Positions 33,309 to 49,237 of a stretch of DNA of 64,000 nucleotides are shown here, piece by piece. The stretch is from Alphaproteobacteria bacterium (lineage in GTDB: Bacteria; Pseudomonadota; Alphaproteobacteria; CACIAM-22H2). The notes beneath the pieces were generated by a model, which saw only the letters and a program-made list of their open reading frames with translations, made no database searches and was not told the origin of the DNA. The translations under genes and the position numbers were made by a program. Location of the stretch: assembly GCA_017308135.1 (NCBI GenBank), contig JAFKFM010000006.1, forward strand, positions 747,724 through 811,723, in the 5' to 3' direction. The stretch's first letter is position 1. Each line of letters opens with the position of its first letter.

Positions 33309-34447
33309 ACGCGCTGCTCGAATCCTATCGTGCGCGGATCGCGGCGGGCGAGATCAAGCCCGATCCCGCGCAAGCTTTGGCCGTGGAAAAACTCGGCACG
33401 TTGTTGCGCGCCCTCGCGACCTATAAGCCCGATCCGCGCCCCGGCTTCTGGCGCGCGTCGCTCGGTTTCGCGCGCAAGTTCGGCTTGGAGCAAGCGGGCG
33501 CGCCGCCGATGGGACTTTATATGTTCGGCGGCGTCGGGCGCGGCAAATCCATGCTGATGGATATGTTCTTCGCGGCCGCCCCGGTCGAAAAGAAACGCCG
33601 CGTGCATTTCCACGAATTCATGCTGGAGGTGCACGCGCGCATCCATGCCTGGCGCCAATCGGGCGAGGCGAAGAAGGGCGACGGCGCCCCCATTCCCCCG
33701 CTCGCCGCGGCGCTGGCCGACGAAGCCTGGCTGCTGTGCTTCGACGAATTCCAGGTGACCAACATCGCCGACGCGATGATCCTGGGCCGCTTGTTCGGCG
33801 CGATGCTGGAGAAGGGCGTGGTCGTCGTCGCGACGTCGAATATCGCGCCCGACGATCTTTATAACGGCGGCTTGCAGCGCGAATTGTTCCTGCCCGCGAT
33901 CGCGGTGCTGAAATCGAAGCTCGACGTGCTGGAACTCGATGGCGGCCAGGATTATCGGCGTATCCGCATCCGGGGCATGCCGGTCTATCACTGGCCGGTG
34001 GGCGATCGCTCGACCGCGCAGTTGGAGAAGGCGTTCGCCACGCTGACCGAGGGCGCCAGCGTTGGCCCGGTGACGCTCGACGTGTCGGGCCGCGATCTCG
34101 ACATTCCGCGCGCGGGCGGCGGCGTCGCGTTCTGCCAATTCGATCCGCTCTGCACGAAGGCGCTGGGAGCGGCGGATTATCTGGTCCTCGCCAAGAACTT
34201 CCACACGCTGGTGCTGGACGGCGTGCCGTTGCTGAAACCCGATAACCGCAACGAAGCGCGCCGCTTCGTGACGCTGATCGACGCGCTTTACGAACATCGC
34301 TGCAAGCTGGTCATGGCGGCGGAAGACGCGCCCGACCGTTTGCATCCGTCGGGCGATCACGCGTTCGAGTTCCAACGCACCGCCAGCCGATTGCACGAAA
34401 TGCAGTCGGAGGATTACCTCGCCGCGCCGCATCTGGGCGGGATGTAA
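33305..34447 (+). CDS. zapE: Cell division protein ZapE (AFG1-like ATPase)
   Basis: This 380-residue ATPase has Walker A GGVGRGKS (residues 75-82), the conserved MLDMFF-like MLMDMFFAAAPVEKKRRVHF stretch, and Walker B LLCFDEFQV. ZapE associates with the Z ring and modulates FtsZ; AFG1 homologues act in mitochondria. The TTG start overlaps the cobB stop (TTGA). In many alphaproteobacteria zapE lies just before mdh; here four genes for a regulator and exporter, plus a YHS protein, intervene. Confidence 0.9.
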   Translation: MNALLESYRARIAAGEIKPDPAQALAVEKLGTLLRALATYKPDPRPGFWRASLGFARKFGLEQAGAPPMGLYMFGGVGRGKSMLMDMFFAAAPVEKKRRVHFHEFMLEVHARIHAWRQSGEAKKGDGAPIPPLAAALADEAWLLCFDEFQVTNIADAMILGRLFGAMLEKGVVVVATSNIAPDDLYNGGLQRELFLPAIAVLKSKLDVLELDGGQDYRRIRIRGMPVYHWPVGDRSTAQLEKAFATLTEGASVGPVTLDVSGRDLDIPRAGGGVAFCQFDPLCTKALGAADYLVLAKNFHTLVLDGVPLLKPDNRNEARRFVTLIDALYEHRCKLVMAAEDAPDRLHPSGDHAFEFQRTASRLHEMQSEDYLAAPHLGGM

Positions 34448-34477
34448 CCTCCGGTTCGGCGGGTGCGAAACATCGAT

Positions 34478-34912
34478 ATGGCCCGGTTTCTTGCCCTGAT
34501 CCTGCTGGTGTTGGCGTTAGCGCGGCCCGCCGCCGCCGATACGGTCTTCGCCGAAAACGGCGTGGCTTTGCGCGGGACCGATGTCGTCGCCTATTTCACG
34601 GCGGGCGACGCGGTGCCGGGCAAGCCGGAATTCCGCCACGACTGGAACGGGGCGACGTGGCATTTCGCCTCCGCCCAAAACCGCGACGCCTTCGCCGCCG
34701 ATCCGGCCCGCTACGCGCCGCAATATGGCGGCTTCTGCGCCTGGGCGGTCGCGAACAACTACACGGCACCCATCGATCCCGACGCGTGGCGCATCGTCGA
34801 CGGCAAGCTCTATCTCAACTACTCGCGCTTCGTTCAGCTGCGCTGGGATATGTCGCGCGCCGCCAATATCGCCAAAGCCGACGCCAATTGGCCGGCCTTA
34901 TCGCGGCGCTAA
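34478..34912 (+). CDS. Secreted YHS domain-containing protein
   Basis: The 144-residue protein has an N-terminal signal peptide (MARFLALILLVLALARPAAA) and a YHS-like domain with the blocks GTDVVAYFTAGDAVPG, WHFASAQNRDAFAADPARYAPQ and YGGFCAWAVA with its single Cys. YHS proteins of this kind are found in the periplasm of many proteobacteria and may bind metal or copper through the Cys region, but no function is proven. ATG 34478 places the signal at the N-terminus; a GTG at 34463 would add five residues. Its 3' end overlaps the convergent TetR gene by 15 bases. Confidence 0.85.
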   Translation: MARFLALILLVLALARPAAADTVFAENGVALRGTDVVAYFTAGDAVPGKPEFRHDWNGATWHFASAQNRDAFAADPARYAPQYGGFCAWAVANNYTAPIDPDAWRIVDGKLYLNYSRFVQLRWDMSRAANIAKADANWPALSRR

Positions 34913-35548
34913 CGCGCGCAGGAAAAAATCGACGACCGTTTCGGCGCGTTTGCGCGCTTGCGCTTTGGTCGGGGCGGGGTCGAGGCCCAGCACGAAGCGC
35001 AAATGCGGTTCGCCGATGAATAGGCTGACCAGGCGTTTGGTCTCGGCCAACGGATCGCAATCGCGGATCTCGCCGCGCGTCATCGCGTGTTTCAGCGCCG
35101 CGGCGATGCGCGGAATGGCGGTGCCGACCCCGGCCGCGTAGAAATTCGCCGCGAGTTCCGGGAAGGCGGGCGCTTCGCCCACCACCATCCGATAGATCGC
35201 GGCTTTTTCGGCCGTAAAGATCGTCGAGATTGCGATGAACGCCGCCTGCGTCAGCATGTCGCGCAACGGCGGCATTTCGCCGTCTTGCGGCGGGACCAGC
35301 GGTGCGATCACCGTGCCCGACACGCGCGACACCGCCGCCTGGAACAGGCGTTCCTTTCCGCCGAAGGTCTCGTAAAGCGTGCGTTTGGCCGTGCGCGCGC
35401 GCTTGGCGATACCATCCAGCGTGGTGGCGCCATAGCCGCGCGCGGCGAATTCGGCCAACGCGGCGTCGAGGATCGCGTCGCGACGCGCGCGCTCGCTGCC
35501 CTTTTTGGGGCGGCCGGGACGGGGGCGGGGTTGGGCGGGTTTTTTCAT
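34898..35548 (-). CDS. TetR family transcriptional regulator
   Basis: This 216-residue repressor has an N-terminal helix-turn-helix: RRDAILDAALAEFAARGY then TTLDGIAKRARTAKRTLYETFGGKERLF. The basic, Pro-rich N-terminal tail (KKPAQPRPRPGRPKKG) resembles AT-hook-like arms. The C-terminal ligand domain (TetR_C type) is complete. It is divergent from an ABC exporter operon, and a near-perfect palindrome lies between them, so it probably represses the exporter and itself until an effector binds. Confidence 0.9.
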   Translation of the reverse strand: MKKPAQPRPRPGRPKKGSERARRDAILDAALAEFAARGYGATTLDGIAKRARTAKRTLYETFGGKERLFQAAVSRVSGTVIAPLVPPQDGEMPPLRDMLTQAAFIAISTIFTAEKAAIYRMVVGEAPAFPELAANFYAAGVGTAIPRIAAALKHAMTRGEIRDCDPLAETKRLVSLFIGEPHLRFVLGLDPAPTKAQARKRAETVVDFFLRALAPR

Positions 35549-35553
35549 GCGAC

Positions 35554-35581
35554 TTGACGTTTTCTAGCACATCGGTATTTT
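35554..35581 (+). promoter_or_regulatory. Candidate sigma-70-type promoter of the exporter operon
   Basis: TTGACG (35554-35559) and TATTTT (35576-35581) are separated by 16 bases, a good match for a housekeeping promoter. The TetR-type palindrome begins at the next base, where it would block initiation. Confidence 0.5.
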
Positions 35582-35600
35582 AAACGAAACCGTTTCGTTT
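35582..35600. promoter_or_regulatory. TetR-type operator between regulator and exporter
   Basis: AAACGAAAC-C-GTTTCGTTT is a perfect 9-base inverted repeat. It lies immediately after the candidate -10 element and 26 bases before the first exporter gene, in the only intergenic space shared with the tetR gene. Confidence 0.75.
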
Positions 35601-35626
35601 CATTTTTACGAAGGACCGTCGCCCCG

Positions 35627-36769
35627 ATGGGCAAAGTCGCTTTGCGCATGTTGTTCGGCGATCCAGGCAAGTATCTGGGCCTGGTGTTCGGCATCGCCTT
35701 CGCCACGCTGCTGATGGCGCAGCAGGCGGGGCTGTTCGTCGGCGTGCTCGGGCGCACGGTCAGCCAGATCGTCGACGTGCAGGAAGCCGATCTGTGGGTC
35801 ATGGACCCGCGCGTCAAATATTCCGACGTGACCGAGCCGTTGACCGACACGCAGCTTTATCGGGTGCGCTCGGTCGAAGGGGTCGCCTGGGCGCTGCCTT
35901 TCTATCGCGCGATGTCGACCGCGCGCTCGCCCGACGGAATCCTCGAACAGGTGATGATGCTGGGCGTGGACGACGCCACGCTGACCGGCGCGCCGCGCAA
36001 AATCCTGCTGGGCAAGATCGAAGATCTGCATCAGCCCGACGCGATCGCCATCGATCGCGCGGGTTTCGGCCGACTGTGGCCGGGCGTGAAACTCGATCTG
36101 GGGCGCGAGGTGGAGATCAACGACCGCCGCGTGAAGGTCGTCGCGATCACCGAAGCGGGGGCGCCGTTCACCACCGCGCCGGTCGTGGTTATGCGCTATT
36201 CGCAGGCGTTGAACGTCGCCCAGCCACGGCGCAGCCAGTTGAGTTACGTGATCGCGCGCGCCGCCCCCGGCCATAACGCCGAAGACGTCGCCGCGCGCGT
36301 CACCCGCGACACCGGCTTGCAAGGGCTGACGCGCGCCGGCTTCGTCGACAAGACGATGAACTACTTTCTGCGCAACACCGGCATCCCGATCAATTTCGGG
36401 ATCACGATCGCGCTCGGCTTCATCGTCGGTGCCGCGATCGTCGGCCAGACCTTTTTCCTGTTCGTGGTCGAGAATTTGCGCCAGTTCGGCGCGCTGAAAG
36501 CGATCGGCGTGGGCAATCTCGCCATTCTGCGCATGGTGCTGTTGCAGGCGGGTGTGGCGGCGATCACCGGCTATTCGATCGGCATCGGCTTTGCCGCCGC
36601 GTTCTTCGAATTCGTGCCGAAGATCAGCATCGAATTGCGCGGGCTGGCGCTGCCCGCCGAAGTCGCGATCGGCGTGGCGGCCGCCGTGCTGCTGATCATC
36701 GCGGCGGCGAGCTTCGCGTCCGTGCGCCGCGTGCTGGTCGTCGATCCGGCGATCGTGTTCCGGGGCTGA
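35627..36769 (+). CDS. ABC exporter permease, DevC family
   Basis: This 380-residue permease has one N-terminal membrane helix, a periplasmic domain of about 220 residues, and three C-terminal FtsX helices (near FGITIALGFIVGAAIVGQ, MVLLQAGVAAITGYSIGIGF and IGVAAAVLLIIAAASF). The layout and the WVMDPRVKYSDV region match DevC, the MacB-like permease of the DevBCA exporter, which forms a trans-envelope pump with an outer membrane channel. It is the first gene of the operon behind the TetR-type operator. The exported substrate is unknown. Confidence 0.88.
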   Translation: MGKVALRMLFGDPGKYLGLVFGIAFATLLMAQQAGLFVGVLGRTVSQIVDVQEADLWVMDPRVKYSDVTEPLTDTQLYRVRSVEGVAWALPFYRAMSTARSPDGILEQVMMLGVDDATLTGAPRKILLGKIEDLHQPDAIAIDRAGFGRLWPGVKLDLGREVEINDRRVKVVAITEAGAPFTTAPVVVMRYSQALNVAQPRRSQLSYVIARAAPGHNAEDVAARVTRDTGLQGLTRAGFVDKTMNYFLRNTGIPINFGITIALGFIVGAAIVGQTFFLFVVENLRQFGALKAIGVGNLAILRMVLLQAGVAAITGYSIGIGFAAAFFEFVPKISIELRGLALPAEVAIGVAAAVLLIIAAASFASVRRVLVVDPAIVFRG

Positions 36770-36774
36770 TCGCC

Positions 36775-39679
<2,905 letters not shown>

Positions 39680-39697
39680 TCCTTCGTTCTACCGGAT

Positions 39698-39734
39698 CCC
39701 GGGCGGGCGCGGTTGCCCATACCCCCCGCCCGGG
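39698..39734. other. Strong GC stem-loop between mdh and sucC
   Basis: CCCGGGCGGG (39698-39707) pairs with CCCGCCCGGG (39725-39734) around a 17-base loop. No T-run follows, so it is not a standard intrinsic terminator; it may mark mRNA processing or protect the 3' end of the mdh message. Confidence 0.6.
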
Positions 39735-39773
39735 GCTAGGTTTCCGTATTCCAACCCCGTCGCGGGATCGTCC

Positions 39774-40970
<1,197 letters not shown>

Positions 40971-40971
40971 C

Positions 40972-41847
40972 ATGGCCGTTCTCGTCGACAAGAATACGAA
41001 GGTCATCTGCCAGGGCTTTACCGGCGCGCAGGGCACCTTCCACTCCGAACAGGCCATCGCCTACGGCACCAAGATGGTCGGCGGCGTGACGCCCGGTAAG
41101 GGCGGCACCAAGCATCTCGATCTGCCCGTGTTCAACACGGTGGACGAAGCCGTGCGCACGACCGGGGCCGACGCTTCGGTTATCTACGTGCCGCCGCCCT
41201 TCGCGGCCGACGCGATCCTGGAAGCGGTCGACGCCAAGCTGCGCTTGGTCGTGTGCATCACCGAAGGCATCCCGGTGCTGGACATGGTGCGCGTGAAGCG
41301 CGCGATGTCGGGCACCAAGACGCGCCTGATCGGGCCGAACTGCCCGGGCGTCATCACGCCGGGCGAGTGCAAGATCGGCATCATGCCGGGCCACATCCAT
41401 AGCCGCGGCAAAATCGGCATCGTCAGCCGTTCGGGCACGCTGACCTACGAAGCGGTCGCGCAGACCACGGCCGCAGGGCTCGGGCAGACGACCTGCATCG
41501 GCATCGGCGGCGACCCGGTCAACGGCACGAACTTCGTCGATGCGCTGGAACTCTTCCTCGCCGATCCCGAAACCGCCGGCATCATCATGATCGGCGAAAT
41601 CGGTGGCTCGGCCGAAGAAGAAGCCGCCGCCTTCTACAAGGCGTCGAAGGTCAAGAAGCCGATCGTCGGCTTCATCGCGGGCGTGACCGCCCCGCCGGGC
41701 CGTCGCATGGGCCATGCCGGTGCGATCATCTCCGGCGGCAAGGGCACGGCCGGCGATAAGATCGAAGCGATGAAATCGTCGGGTTACCTCGTCGCCGACA
41801 GCCCGGCGGCGCTGGGCTCGACGATGGTCAAGGCGATGCAAGGTTAA
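40972..41847 (+). CDS. sucD: Succinyl-CoA synthetase alpha subunit
   Basis: This 291-residue subunit has the CoA-binding Rossmann start ([20 protein letters not shown]), [20 protein letters not shown], and the active-site phosphohistidine in [14 protein letters not shown] near residue 246. It binds CoA and carries the phosphate from succinyl phosphate to the nucleotide site of SucC. Cotranscribed with sucC; sucA follows 26 bases later. Confidence 0.97.
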   Translation: MAVLVDKNTKVICQGFTGAQGTFHSEQAIAYGTKMVGGVTPGKGGTKHLDLPVFNTVDEAVRTTGADASVIYVPPPFAADAILEAVDAKLRLVVCITEGIPVLDMVRVKRAMSGTKTRLIGPNCPGVITPGECKIGIMPGHIHSRGKIGIVSRSGTLTYEAVAQTTAAGLGQTTCIGIGGDPVNGTNFVDALELFLADPETAGIIMIGEIGGSAEEEAAAFYKASKVKKPIVGFIAGVTAPPGRRMGHAGAIISGGKGTAGDKIEAMKSSGYLVADSPAALGSTMVKAMQG

Positions 41848-41873
41848 GCACGAAGCCGTTTAAGGAGCGCGAC

Positions 41874-44762
<2,889 letters not shown>

Positions 44763-44810
44763 CGCCCGGAAACGCTGAAAAGCCAAACGTCAAAGAAGAA
44801 AGACACGCAT

Positions 44811-46013
44811 ATGCCGATCGACATCAAAGTTCCGCCCATGGGCGAGTCCGTCTCGGAAGCGACCGTCGCGAAGTGGTTCAAGAAGGTCGGCGACGCCGTG
44901 AAGGCGGACGAGCCGCTTTGCGAACTCGAAACCGACAAGGTGACGGTCGAAGTGCCGGCCCCCGTCGCCGGTCAGCTCGTGTCGATCACCGCCGATAGCG
45001 GTGCCACGGTCGGCGTGGGCGCCAAGCTCGGCGAAATTCTGGAAGGTGCGGCGGGCAAGGCTTCTGCCCCCGCCGCCGCACCGGCCGCGGCCCCGGCACC
45101 GGCGAAAGCCGCCGCACCCGCACCCGCTTCGGCGGCCCAACCCGGCCCCGCCGCGCGCAAGGCGCTGTCGGAAGCCGGCGTGGACGCCGCTTCGGTGGCG
45201 GGTTCCGGTAAGGATGGCCGCGTGACCAAGGCCGATGTCGCCGCCGCCCCCAAGGCCGCCGCACCGGCCCCGGCCGCTGCCCCCGCCGCCCCGGCCGCAC
45301 CGCGCGAAATCGGGCCGCGCGAAGAACGCGTGAAGATGACGCGCCTGCGCACCCGCATCGCCGAGCGCCTGAAGCAGGCGCAGAACACCGCCGCGATGCT
45401 GACGACGTTCAACGAGATCGACATGTCGGCCGCGATGGCGATGCGCTCGAAATACAACGAGCAATTCGAGAAGCGGCACGGCGTGAAGCTCGGCTTCATG
45501 TCGATCTTCGCCAAGGCCTGCGTCGTGGCGCTCAAGGAACTCCCCGCCGTCAACGCCGAGATCGACGCGGGCGACATCGTCTACAAGAACCATTACGACA
45601 TCGGTGTCGCCGTCGGCACGCCGCAAGGCTTGGTCGTGCCGGTCGTGCGCGATTGCGACGTGCTGTCGTTCGCCGATATCGAAAAGAAGATCGGCGATTT
45701 CGGCCGCCGGGCCCGCGACGGCAAGCTCACCATCGACGAGATGACCGGCGGCACGTTCACGATCACGAACGGCGGCATCTATGGCTCGCTGATGTCCACG
45801 CCCATTCTGAACCCGCCGCAATCGGGCATTCTGGGCATGCACAAGATCCAGCCGCGCCCGGTCGCCATCGGCGACAAGATCGAGATCCGCCCGATGATGT
45901 ATGTGGCGCTCAGCTACGACCACCGCATCATCGACGGGCGCGAAGCGGTCACCTTCCTCGTGCGCGTCAAGGAGTGCATCGAGGATCCGGGCCGTCTCAT
46001 CCTCGACATGTGA
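44811..46013 (+). CDS. sucB: Dihydrolipoyl succinyltransferase, E2 of 2-oxoglutarate dehydrogenase
   Basis: The 400-residue protein has one lipoyl domain with the lipoylated Lys43 (ETDKVTVEV) and an Ala/Pro-rich linker. An E3-binding domain ([19 protein letters not shown]) and a second linker come next. The acyltransferase core ends with the catalytic HxxxD (SYDHRIIDG, His near residue 371). A single lipoyl domain is typical for the succinyl enzyme. An intrinsic terminator follows before lpd. Confidence 0.96.
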   Translation: MPIDIKVPPMGESVSEATVAKWFKKVGDAVKADEPLCELETDKVTVEVPAPVAGQLVSITADSGATVGVGAKLGEILEGAAGKASAPAAAPAAAPAPAKAAAPAPASAAQPGPAARKALSEAGVDAASVAGSGKDGRVTKADVAAAPKAAAPAPAAAPAAPAAPREIGPREERVKMTRLRTRIAERLKQAQNTAAMLTTFNEIDMSAAMAMRSKYNEQFEKRHGVKLGFMSIFAKACVVALKELPAVNAEIDAGDIVYKNHYDIGVAVGTPQGLVVPVVRDCDVLSFADIEKKIGDFGRRARDGKLTIDEMTGGTFTITNGGIYGSLMSTPILNPPQSGILGMHKIQPRPVAIGDKIEIRPMMYVALSYDHRIIDGREAVTFLVRVKECIEDPGRLILDM

Positions 46014-46020
46014 TCCGGGA

Positions 46021-46050
46021 AAGGCCCCGTCTCGGGGCCTTTTCTTTCTA
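46021..46050 (+). terminator. Intrinsic terminator between sucB and lpd
   Basis: AAAGGCCCCG (46021-46030) pairs with CGGGGCCTTT (46034-46043) around loop TCT, followed by TTTTCTTTCT. It suggests that lpd is transcribed at a lower level than the E1 and E2 genes or from its own promoter. Confidence 0.85.
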
Positions 46051-46075
46051 GACCCTATCCGAACGGAAACGCCCC

Positions 46076-47485
46076 ATGTCCGACACGCAATTCGATCTTA
46101 TCGTCATCGGCGCCGGTCCCGGCGGCTATGTCTGCGCGATCCGCGCGGCCCAGCTCGGCATGAAGGTCGCTTGCGTCGAGAAGCGCGAGACGCTGGGCGG
46201 CACGTGCTTGAACGTCGGCTGCATCCCGTCGAAGGCGCTGCTGCAAGCGTCGGAGAAGTTCGAAGAGGCTTCGCACGGTCTTGGCGCCTTCGGCGTCAAG
46301 GTCGGCAAGGTCGAACTCGATCTCAAGGCGCTGATGGCGCACAAGGACAAGACCGTTAAGTCGAATGTCGACGGTGTGGCTTACCTGTTCAAGAAGAACA
46401 AGGTCGAGTGGGTCAAGGGGGCCGCGAAGGTCACCGGTGCGGGCAAGGTCTCGGTCGCGCTCAACGCCGGCGGCACGCAGGATCTGACCGCGAAGAACAT
46501 CGTCATCGCGACGGGTTCGGACGTGGCGTCGCTGCCCTCGCTGCCGATCGACGAAAAGCGCATCGTGTCGTCGACCGGCGCGCTCGCTTTGCCGGAAGTG
46601 CCGAAATCGATGGTGCTGGTCGGCGGCGGCGTGATCGGCCTCGAAATGGGTTCGGTCTGGCAGCGCCTGGGCGCCAAGGTCACGGTGGTCGAGTTCCTCG
46701 ATCGCATCATGCCGGGCATGGACGGCGAAGTGTCCAAGCAGATGCAGCGCATCCTGCAAAAGCAGGGCATGGCGTTCGAATTGTCGACCAAGGTGACGGC
46801 CGCCAAGGTCACCGCCAAGGGTGTGACGCTGACGGTCGAACCCGCCGCCGGCGGCGAAGCGAAGACCATCGAAACCGATATCGTGCTGGTCGCCGTGGGC
46901 CGCCGTCCCTTCACCGACGCGCTGGGCCTCAAAGACGCCGGCGTGGCGCTGGACGAGAAGGGCCGTGTCGCCATCGACGGGCATTTCCAAACCAACGTGC
47001 CGGGCATCTACGCGATCGGCGACGTGGTCGTCGGGCCGATGCTCGCGCACAAGGCCGAAGACGAAGGCATGGCGGTCGCCGAGATTCTGGCCGGCCAGCA
47101 TGGCCATGTGAATTACGACGCGATCCCGTCGGTCGTTTACACGTGGCCGGAATGCGCGAGCGTGGGCAAGACCGAGGAGCAGTTGAAGGCCGAAGGTGTC
47201 GCCTACAAGGTCGGCAAGTTCCCGTTCACCGCGAACGGGCGTGCCCGCGCGATGAACAGCACCGACGGCTTCGTGAAAATTCTGGCCGACGCGACGACGG
47301 ATCGTATCCTCGGCGCGCATATGGTTGGCCCGGTGGTCGGCGAAATGATCGCCGAAATCACGCTGGCGATCGAATTCGGCGGCTCGGCGGAAGATGTGGC
47401 GCGCACCTGCCATCCGCACCCGACGCTAACCGAAGCGGTGCGCGAAGCCGCCCTCGCGGTCGACGGCCGCCCGATCCACATCTAA
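46076..47485 (+). CDS. lpdA: Dihydrolipoyl dehydrogenase (E3)
   Basis: This 469-residue flavoprotein has the FAD motif GAGPGGYVCA, the redox disulfide Cys44-x4-Cys49 (GGTCLNVGCIPSK), the NAD motif GGGVIGLEMGSVW, the second FAD contact YAIGDVVVGPMLAHKAEDEG, and the C-terminal active-site HPHPTLTEA. It reoxidises lipoyl groups of 2-oxoglutarate and probably other dehydrogenase complexes. It ends six bases from the convergent xerC gene. Confidence 0.97.
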   Translation: MSDTQFDLIVIGAGPGGYVCAIRAAQLGMKVACVEKRETLGGTCLNVGCIPSKALLQASEKFEEASHGLGAFGVKVGKVELDLKALMAHKDKTVKSNVDGVAYLFKKNKVEWVKGAAKVTGAGKVSVALNAGGTQDLTAKNIVIATGSDVASLPSLPIDEKRIVSSTGALALPEVPKSMVLVGGGVIGLEMGSVWQRLGAKVTVVEFLDRIMPGMDGEVSKQMQRILQKQGMAFELSTKVTAAKVTAKGVTLTVEPAAGGEAKTIETDIVLVAVGRRPFTDALGLKDAGVALDEKGRVAIDGHFQTNVPGIYAIGDVVVGPMLAHKAEDEGMAVAEILAGQHGHVNYDAIPSVVYTWPECASVGKTEEQLKAEGVAYKVGKFPFTANGRARAMNSTDGFVKILADATTDRILGAHMVGPVVGEMIAEITLAIEFGGSAEDVARTCHPHPTLTEAVREAALAVDGRPIHI

Positions 47486-47491
47486 AAAAGT

Positions 47492-48439
47492 TCACCGCCC
47501 GCGCGGATGGGCCTTGGCGTGGATGTCGAGCAAATGCTCGGCATCCACCGCCGTATAACGCTGCGTTGTCGACAGCGACGCGTGGCCCAGCAATTCCTGG
47601 ATCGCGCGCAGATCGGCCCCCGATCCCAGCAGATGCGTGGCGAAGGAATGGCGCAGCGCGTGCGGCGTGGCGGTATCGGGCAGGCCCAATTCGATGCGGA
47701 GCTGACGTAGACGCTTTTGGATGAGTTCGGCGCGCAAACGCCCGCCGCGCGCCCCTAGGAAAATGGGTGCCGTCTTGCCGCCGACCGAAGGGCGAAGTTT
47801 GAGATAGGCGTCGATCGCGCCGCGCACCTCGTTCAACAGCGGCACGTCGCGCGCTTTGCGGCCCTTGCCGACGATGCGCAACGTCTCGCCCAGCGGCAAC
47901 GCGTCCATGTTCAGCGACAAGGCCTCGTCGATACGCAGTCCTGCGCCATACAGCAACGCGATCACCGCGCGGTCGCGCGCTTCGACCCAGGGCTTGTCGT
48001 CGTCGAGATCGAGCGTGGCGGCCGCGTCCTCCGCCGTCAGCGCCTTGGGCACGGGCTTGGGCAGTTTGGGCCCGCGCAACGCGATCGCGTGCGCGTTCTC
48101 GGCCAGTTTCTCGCGCGACAGAAAGCGGAAGAAGCCGCGCAACGCCGACAGCGTGCGCGCGTTGGACGACGCGGCCAAACCGTCGTTGCGCCGGCGCGCG
48201 AGAAACGCGCGGAAATCCGCGGGCTCGAGCTTGCCCAGCGCCGCGAGATCGGGCGCTTCGTCCAGATGATCGGCAAGGAAGGCGAGAAAGACGGTCAAGT
48301 CGCGCGTATAGCCGTCCAGCGTGTGGCGCGAAGCGCGACGCTCGTCGCGCAAACGGCCCAGATACGCCATGACGGCGTCCGCCACGTCCGATTGCGCGGC
48401 GAAACCGGGTGCGTCGTTCAGCGCGGACGCGACAGCCAT
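47492..48439 (-). CDS. xerC: Tyrosine recombinase XerC
   Basis: This 315-residue recombinase has a SAM-like N-terminal domain (YLGRLRDERRASRHTLDGYTRDL) and the catalytic residues Arg in YGAGLRIDEALSL, Lys in VGKGRKARDVPL, His-x2-Arg in HALRHSFATHLL, His in LGHASLSTTQRY and Tyr of the same segment. XerC and XerD resolve chromosome dimers at dif. Its start overlaps the upstream DUF484 gene by 22 bases, the same pair as in gammaproteobacteria, so this is the housekeeping enzyme, not an element integrase. Confidence 0.93.
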   Translation of the reverse strand: MAVASALNDAPGFAAQSDVADAVMAYLGRLRDERRASRHTLDGYTRDLTVFLAFLADHLDEAPDLAALGKLEPADFRAFLARRRNDGLAASSNARTLSALRGFFRFLSREKLAENAHAIALRGPKLPKPVPKALTAEDAAATLDLDDDKPWVEARDRAVIALLYGAGLRIDEALSLNMDALPLGETLRIVGKGRKARDVPLLNEVRGAIDAYLKLRPSVGGKTAPIFLGARGGRLRAELIQKRLRQLRIELGLPDTATPHALRHSFATHLLGSGADLRAIQELLGHASLSTTQRYTAVDAEHLLDIHAKAHPRGR

Positions 48440-49137
48440 CCGTGCAGCGCGGATTCGACCGTGCGGCCCAGGAAGGTCAGCAATTCGGTGCCCTGACCTT
48501 GATGGAACTTGCCGGTCTGGCGGCTGCCGAAAGCGAGAATGCCGGGCGGCATGTCGCGCTTCAATTGCAGGCGCAGCAGCGCCTGGCTGCGCACGAGCGT
48601 GGAAGCGCCGGCATAGATCGCCGTATCGCCGGGCTCGTCCGACAGCAGCAGAATGTCGCGCCGTTCGCCCATCACGCGATCGACCGTGCCGCGCGGCAGG
48701 ATTTTCAGCGGCGCTTGGGATTCGCCCGCCGGGGGCGCATCGATCGATTCGAAACCGAGGCCGATCGCGTCGACCTCCAAATGCATGGGCAGATCGACGG
48801 CGATCGTGTCGATGAGATGGGGGAGCGAGCGCGCCGCCAGCACCGACGTCACAGCCGCGTGGATGCGGCCTTGCGTGGCGAGATTGGCGCGGCTGGTCGC
48901 GACCAGCTCGGCTTGTGCCGCCGTCAGTTTGGCGAGATCGGTCTTCATGCGCTCGAGCATGTAGCGCTGCATGTCGACCACGCCGTTGCCCGAACGCTGC
49001 TCGGGCGGCGTGAGCACCCAGACCAGATCGGGATGTTCCAGCAGGAAATCGGGATGCCGGCGCAGATACTCGGCGACGGCGGGGCCGGTCAGTGCGGCAA
49101 GACCGGCGAGCGGTTGGGCGGGTTCGCTATCGGCCAT
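48418..49137 (-). CDS. DUF484 family protein (GAF-like)
   Basis: This 239-residue protein begins with the DUF484 signature (VAEYLRRHPDFLLEHPDLV) and continues with a coiled segment (MQRYMLERMKTDLAKLTAAQ) and a GAF-like C-terminal half. Its role is unknown, but it is regularly encoded directly before xerC, as it is here with a 22-base overlap. It is divergent from priA across a 100-base gap. Confidence 0.9.
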   Translation of the reverse strand: MADSEPAQPLAGLAALTGPAVAEYLRRHPDFLLEHPDLVWVLTPPEQRSGNGVVDMQRYMLERMKTDLAKLTAAQAELVATSRANLATQGRIHAAVTSVLAARSLPHLIDTIAVDLPMHLEVDAIGLGFESIDAPPAGESQAPLKILPRGTVDRVMGERRDILLLSDEPGDTAIYAGASTLVRSQALLRLQLKRDMPPGILAFGSRQTGKFHQGQGTELLTFLGRTVESALHGWLSRPR

Positions 49138-49237
49138 ACGTGATCTCGGCGATGTCGAGGGAAAATTTCATGTCCATCCCGGCGGATTTCGGCCGCCGCG
49201 CTTGCGTCGGCGCGACTCGGCGGCCAGATTCTAGCCG

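Noticed and set aside
47492..48439. Tyrosine recombinase as a sign of a mobile element
   Set aside because: It is next to DUF484 and priA in the housekeeping order, with no tRNA, att repeats or element genes around; it is XerC.
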